DNA of 64,000 bases, taken from assembly GCA_040219295.1 (NCBI GenBank), contig JAVJST010000005.1:1116001-1180000 (forward strand), read 5' to 3'. This DNA is from JAVJST01 sp040219295. Its GTDB lineage: Bacteria; Pseudomonadota; Alphaproteobacteria; Rhodospirillales; Casp-alpha2. Position 1 is the first letter of the stretch. Each line of letters opens with the position of its first letter. This document shows positions 60,868 through 64,000 of the stretch, piece after piece. The notes beneath the pieces are model-generated. The model ran no database searches. It was not told where the DNA came from and saw only the letters and a list, made by a program, of their open reading frames with translations. The translations under genes and the position numbers were made by a program.

Positions 60868-61899
60868 GTGATATGTGATGCTACGGTAATGGATACGATC
60901 AGGGGTGCCGACTCACAGACAGCGATTGAGACTATCGAGGTTGCGCCCTCGGTGGCGTCCCGCCGTATCGGCTTCGTGTTGGTGCCCCGGTTCTCGCTGA
61001 TCGCCTATGCGTCGGCGATCGAAGCGCTCCGGGTCGCGAACTACGTCAGCAACAAGCCCTTGTATCAGATGGTCACGTTGTCGTCCGACGGCGCGCCCGT
61101 CGTGAGTAGTGGCGGCGTTTCCGTCGTGGCGGACGAACGTCTCCGCGACGCGACGAAACTAGACATGGTGTTCGTCTGTTCGGGAATTGACGTAGTGCGC
61201 CACGCCGATGAGGAAACGGTAAAGAACCTGCGCCGTCTCAGTAGCCACGGTTCCGCCATTGGCGCATTGTGTACGGCAAGTTACATCCTGGCGAGGGCGG
61301 GCCTTCTCGATGGTTATCGCTGCACCGTGCATTGGGAGAACCTCAGCGGTCTGACCGAGGATTTTCCCGATGTCGACGTCATACCCGATCTCTACACTAT
61401 CGATCGCAACCGTTACACCTGCGCGGGCGGCACGGCGTCGATGGATCTTATGCTTCATGTCATCGCCGACCATGCGGGGCCCGCAGTCGCCGCGGCGGCG
61501 TCCGACCAGTTGATCCATCATCGCATTCGCGAGGGCGGCGAGGGCCAGCGTATGGCGCTTCGCACCCGTCTCGGCGTGTCGCATCCCAAGTTGTTGTCGG
61601 TGATATCCGAGATGGAGGAGAACCTGGAGTTGCCGATCAACTGCGGTGAGCTGGCATCCCGCGTCGGATTGTCGACACGCCAGCTCGAGCGGCTGTTCCG
61701 CAAGTACCTCAATCAGGCGCCGACCCGTTACTACCTAGGGCTCCGGCTTGAGCGGGCACGCTACCTTCTCCTGCAGACCAGCATGCCGATTCTCGATGTG
61801 GCGTTGGCTTGCGGGTTCGTCTCAGCGTCGCATTTCTCGAAATGCTATCGCGAGTTTTATCACCGAACGCCCAGCGAAGAACGCCGTCACGTCGCCTGA
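60868..61899 (+). CDS. GlxA-family AraC-type regulator 2
   Basis: 343 aa from a GTG at 60868 with AGGG upstream; an ATG at 60889 would remove seven residues. Same architecture as the divergent gene: PfpI-like domain (IGALCTASYILARAGLLDG, here with the elbow Cys) and AraC-type DNA-binding domain (LSTRQLERLFRKYLNQAPTRYYL). The two regulators are clearly paralogous and share the 133-base divergent region. It may respond to a different inducer. It overlaps the 3' end of the MATE gene by 13 bases. Confidence 0.9.
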   Translation: MICDATVMDTIRGADSQTAIETIEVAPSVASRRIGFVLVPRFSLIAYASAIEALRVANYVSNKPLYQMVTLSSDGAPVVSSGGVSVVADERLRDATKLDMVFVCSGIDVVRHADEETVKNLRRLSSHGSAIGALCTASYILARAGLLDGYRCTVHWENLSGLTEDFPDVDVIPDLYTIDRNRYTCAGGTASMDLMLHVIADHAGPAVAAAASDQLIHHRIREGGEGQRMALRTRLGVSHPKLLSVISEMEENLELPINCGELASRVGLSTRQLERLFRKYLNQAPTRYYLGLRLERARYLLLQTSMPILDVALACGFVSASHFSKCYREFYHRTPSEERRHVA

Positions 61900-63290
61900 G
61901 CGTGCAGGTGCTGGGGGCCCTTATCGATTAGCGCGACAAGCGCCGGGAACCGCCAGGCCAGTGTCACGCCACGCATCGCCATGAAGATCGAGAATGCCAG
62001 CCATAAGCCGTGATTGCCGAGCGCGTCGACGGCGAAACCGACGCCCGCGATGTAGATCGCGACCGAGATGATCATTGCATTCCGCATGGTGCGGGCCTGA
62101 CTGAGCCCGAGGTATACGCCGTCGAGCAGGAAGCACCAGACGGATATGAGCGGCAGCAAAGCCGCCCAGGGGAGGAACTCCCGAGAGAGTTCACGGACCG
62201 ACGGTGTGACGGAAATGAAATCGATGATGAAGCCGCCAAACAGCCAATAGGCGACGCTGAACGGCAACGCGAACACCCCACCCCAAATTGCCGCGGCCCG
62301 TACGGCAGCCGTGAACTGCGCCGGATCACGGCGCCCATAGGCGTGACCCGAAAGGCTCTCGGCGGCATCGGCGAATGCGTCGAGGCCCGCCGCCATGAAT
62401 GTCTGGAGGAGCAACAGCAATGCGTTGGCAGCAAGGATATCATCTCCGAGGCGTGCACCAATGGCTGCGAGAGAAACGAACACCACCTCCATGGCGAGGG
62501 TGCGCAGCATGATGTCGCGGTTGACGCTCAGCATCTTGCGTAGGGCTGACCAGTGCCGGACGAGGTCGATGCGCCAGCGGCCGCCGATACGGTTCGCGTA
62601 GCGGTAGACCATGACGATGCCGACGGCCGCACCAACGACCTCGGAGATCAGTGTTGCCGCCGCGACGCCAGGTACGCCCCACTCGAACCCGATGACGAAC
62701 ACCAGGTCGAGCACGATATTGAGCCCGTTCACAAAGACCTGGATCATCAGCGCCGCACGCGCGTTCTGCGTGCCGACAAACCATCCGAGTGTGACGTAGG
62801 CGGCGAGCGTCGCCGGGGCACCCCAGATCCGGATCAGGAAGTATTCTCTCGCGAGTTCGCCGACCTGATCGCTCGGCCCGATGATCTGGAGCGCTCCCCA
62901 AAGGATCGGCGTCTGCAGGACGATAAGGCCCAGGCCGATCACTGCCGCCAGCGTCAGCCCGCGAAGGTAGAATGCCCGGACCTGGTCGGGATTGTCGGCC
63001 CCGAGCGATTGGGCGGTGAAACCCGATGTACCCTGGCGGAGAAAACCGAAACCCCAGTAAACGACCGTGAAGATCTGCGCGGCGACGGCAACGGCGCCGA
63101 TGTAGTAGGCGCCCGGTAGTTGACCGATGACGGCCGTGTCGACGATGCCGAGCAACGGTGTGGAAACGTTGGCGAGCATGATGGGCGCAGCGATGCGCCA
63201 AACCCTGCGGTTCCAGTTCACGGAACTGGGCTGCTCGGGGGCGTCACCCACGCCGGCGTCGGCGCCTGCGGCCTTCACCCGGTCCGTCAT
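61887..63290 (-). CDS. MATE family efflux transporter
   Basis: 467 aa, about twelve membrane helices, two homologous halves. It begins NWNRRVWRIAAPIMLANVSTPLLGIVDTAVIGQLP, characteristic of the DinF/MATE branch. Exports small organic cations or drugs with Na+ or H+. The N-terminal 47 bases overlap the upstream ASKHA gene, so the true start may be an internal one. The 3' end overlaps GlxA gene 2 by 13 bases. Confidence 0.92.
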   Translation of the reverse strand: MTDRVKAAGADAGVGDAPEQPSSVNWNRRVWRIAAPIMLANVSTPLLGIVDTAVIGQLPGAYYIGAVAVAAQIFTVVYWGFGFLRQGTSGFTAQSLGADNPDQVRAFYLRGLTLAAVIGLGLIVLQTPILWGALQIIGPSDQVGELAREYFLIRIWGAPATLAAYVTLGWFVGTQNARAALMIQVFVNGLNIVLDLVFVIGFEWGVPGVAAATLISEVVGAAVGIVMVYRYANRIGGRWRIDLVRHWSALRKMLSVNRDIMLRTLAMEVVFVSLAAIGARLGDDILAANALLLLLQTFMAAGLDAFADAAESLSGHAYGRRDPAQFTAAVRAAAIWGGVFALPFSVAYWLFGGFIIDFISVTPSVRELSREFLPWAALLPLISVWCFLLDGVYLGLSQARTMRNAMIISVAIYIAGVGFAVDALGNHGLWLAFSIFMAMRGVTLAWRFPALVALIDKGPQHLHAQAT

Positions 63291-64000
63291 GTCCGTCGTC
63301 GCCAGACTGCGCCTTCTTCGGCGCAGGCAGTTGCACGGCCTTGGCGAGGTGTTCGTAGTTCGCCGTCTTGTGTGGGAACGCCATCGCCTGGACGAAATGC
63401 TCTTGGAAGCGCGGCTCGACGGCCGTTTCGATCTTCTCGATGCGTTTCACTACATCTTCGATCTCGTCGCGCGCCCGTTGATTGAGCAGTGCGATGCGCG
63501 CCCCGGTTCCGGCTGCATTGCCAGCCGACGAGACCTTGTCGAGCGGGCAGTCGGGGATCATGCCCAAGACCATCGCGTATTTGGTGTCGATGTGGCTCCC
63601 GAAAGCACCCGCCAAGACGATACGATCGACGGATTCGATGTCGAGCTTGTCCATCAACAACCGGGCACCGGCATAGAGCGCCGCCTTGGCGAGCTGGATG
63701 GCCCGGATGTCGTTCTGCGTAATACGGATGTCGACCTCACCTGTGTGTATCTGGTACGAGAATGTCCGGCCGTCCGGTTGTACACGGGCGCTCTTCGCGG
63801 CCATGGCGCCGTCGATGACGCCGTCCGTCGTGATGATCCCGGCGAGGAACATCTCCGCCAACGCCTCGATGATGCCGGACCCGCAAATGCCGGTGACGCC
63901 GATGTTCTCGGTGCCTTCAGCGAAGCCTTCTTCGTTCGACCAGAGGTCGCAGCCAATGACCTTGAAGCGCGGCTCAAGGGTTTCCGGGTCGATGCGCATT
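63244..64000 (-). CDS. ASKHA/DUF4445 corrinoid-activation protein, C-terminal part
   Basis: At least 252 aa seen; the gene runs off the window edge, so the 5' end is missing. Fragment begins RIDPETLEPRFKVIG and contains ENIGVTGICGSGIIEALAEMFLAG, VLAGAFGSHIDTKYAMVLGM and SSAGNAAGTGARIALLN, typical of the actin-like (ASKHA) domain of RACo/RamA proteins. These ATP-dependently reactivate corrinoid cofactors in methylamine or betaine methyltransfer. The C-terminus is an Arg-rich tail (EGRRRRRRRG). It agrees with a quaternary-amine theme of the neighbouring regulators. Confidence 0.85.
   Translation of the reverse strand, partial: MRIDPETLEPRFKVIGCDLWSNEEGFAEGTENIGVTGICGSGIIEALAEMFLAGIITTDGVIDGAMAAKSARVQPDGRTFSYQIHTGEVDIRITQNDIRAIQLAKAALYAGARLLMDKLDIESVDRIVLAGAFGSHIDTKYAMVLGMIPDCPLDKVSSAGNAAGTGARIALLNQRARDEIEDVVKRIEKIETAVEPRFQEHFVQAMAFPHKTANYEHLAKAVQLPAPKKAQSGDDGHDGPGEGRRRRRRRG

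Noticed and set aside
1..64000. CRISPR arrays, insertion sequences, prophage or integrative elements
   Set aside because: No regularly spaced repeats, transposase, integrase or terminal inverted repeats were seen.

Overview
The window is chromosomal DNA of a high-GC alphaproteobacterium, probably a free-living, possibly marine, member of the Rhodospirillales or a neighbouring order. The class assignment rests on a C4-pathway 5-aminolevulinate synthase (hemA), a Caulobacter-style cpa/tad pilus locus, DUF2336 and PilZ proteins, a fused CysN-CysC, a corrinoid-activating ASKHA protein and paired GlxA-type regulators. No insertion sequence, prophage, integrase, CRISPR array or rRNA was seen. One tRNA, tRNA-Gln(CUG), is present. 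Genes are densely packed, often with 4-nt ATGA or GTGA overlaps.

Positions 1-8.1 kb are housekeeping. On the minus strand lie ppx/gppA, rlmE, guaB and rsmB; rsmB probably starts at a CTG that overlaps the guaB stop. Then come a small membrane protein, the tRNA, a 64-residue protein, a family 2 glycosyltransferase and a Coa1/Sel1-repeat membrane protein.

Positions 8.1-33.9 kb form one large Tad (Flp) pilus locus. Its minus-strand arm holds tadD, a Crp/Fnr regulator, a GspA-like ATPase and a GspB-like protein whose C-terminus is TPR repeats. Its plus-strand arms hold three TadE/TadG-type pseudopilins, DUF2336, and cpaB-cpaC-cpaD-cpaE-cpaF-tadB-tadC, with a PilZ protein on the other strand. Directly behind tadC is a sugar cassette: epimerase, GHMP sugar kinase, sugar-phosphate nucleotidyltransferase and two polytopic GT-C-like proteins, one resembling STT3/PglB. 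A methyltransferase and a polyprenyl-phosphate glycosyltransferase follow on the other strand, and then the prepilin peptidase cpaA and the flp pilin. The cassette thus lies between the two halves of the pilus locus, which suggests glycosylation of the pilin or of an envelope glycan made with the pilus.

Positions 34.3-43.2 kb hold a GNAT acetyltransferase, a glutathione S-transferase, a B3/4-domain protein and the Anbu proteasome-like protease. Anbu faces its usual partners (transglutaminase, alpha-E protein, circularly permuted ATP-grasp) convergently. The sulfate-activation genes cysD and cysNC follow.

Positions 43.3-64 kb look catabolic and transport-related: a 2-hydroxyacid dehydrogenase, two class II aldolase paralogues, an Fe-S flavin oxidoreductase of the demethylase/dienoyl-CoA reductase type, an unrecognised 331-residue protein, two tandem ArgE-type deacylases, hemA, a PotABCD-like ABC transporter with hairpins between its genes, an ectoine-hydrolase-like M24 protein co-transcribed with a GlxA regulator, a second divergent GlxA regulator, a MATE transporter, and the C-terminal part of a corrinoid-activation protein cut by the window edge. 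The last part suggests uptake and breakdown of osmolytes or methylated amines.
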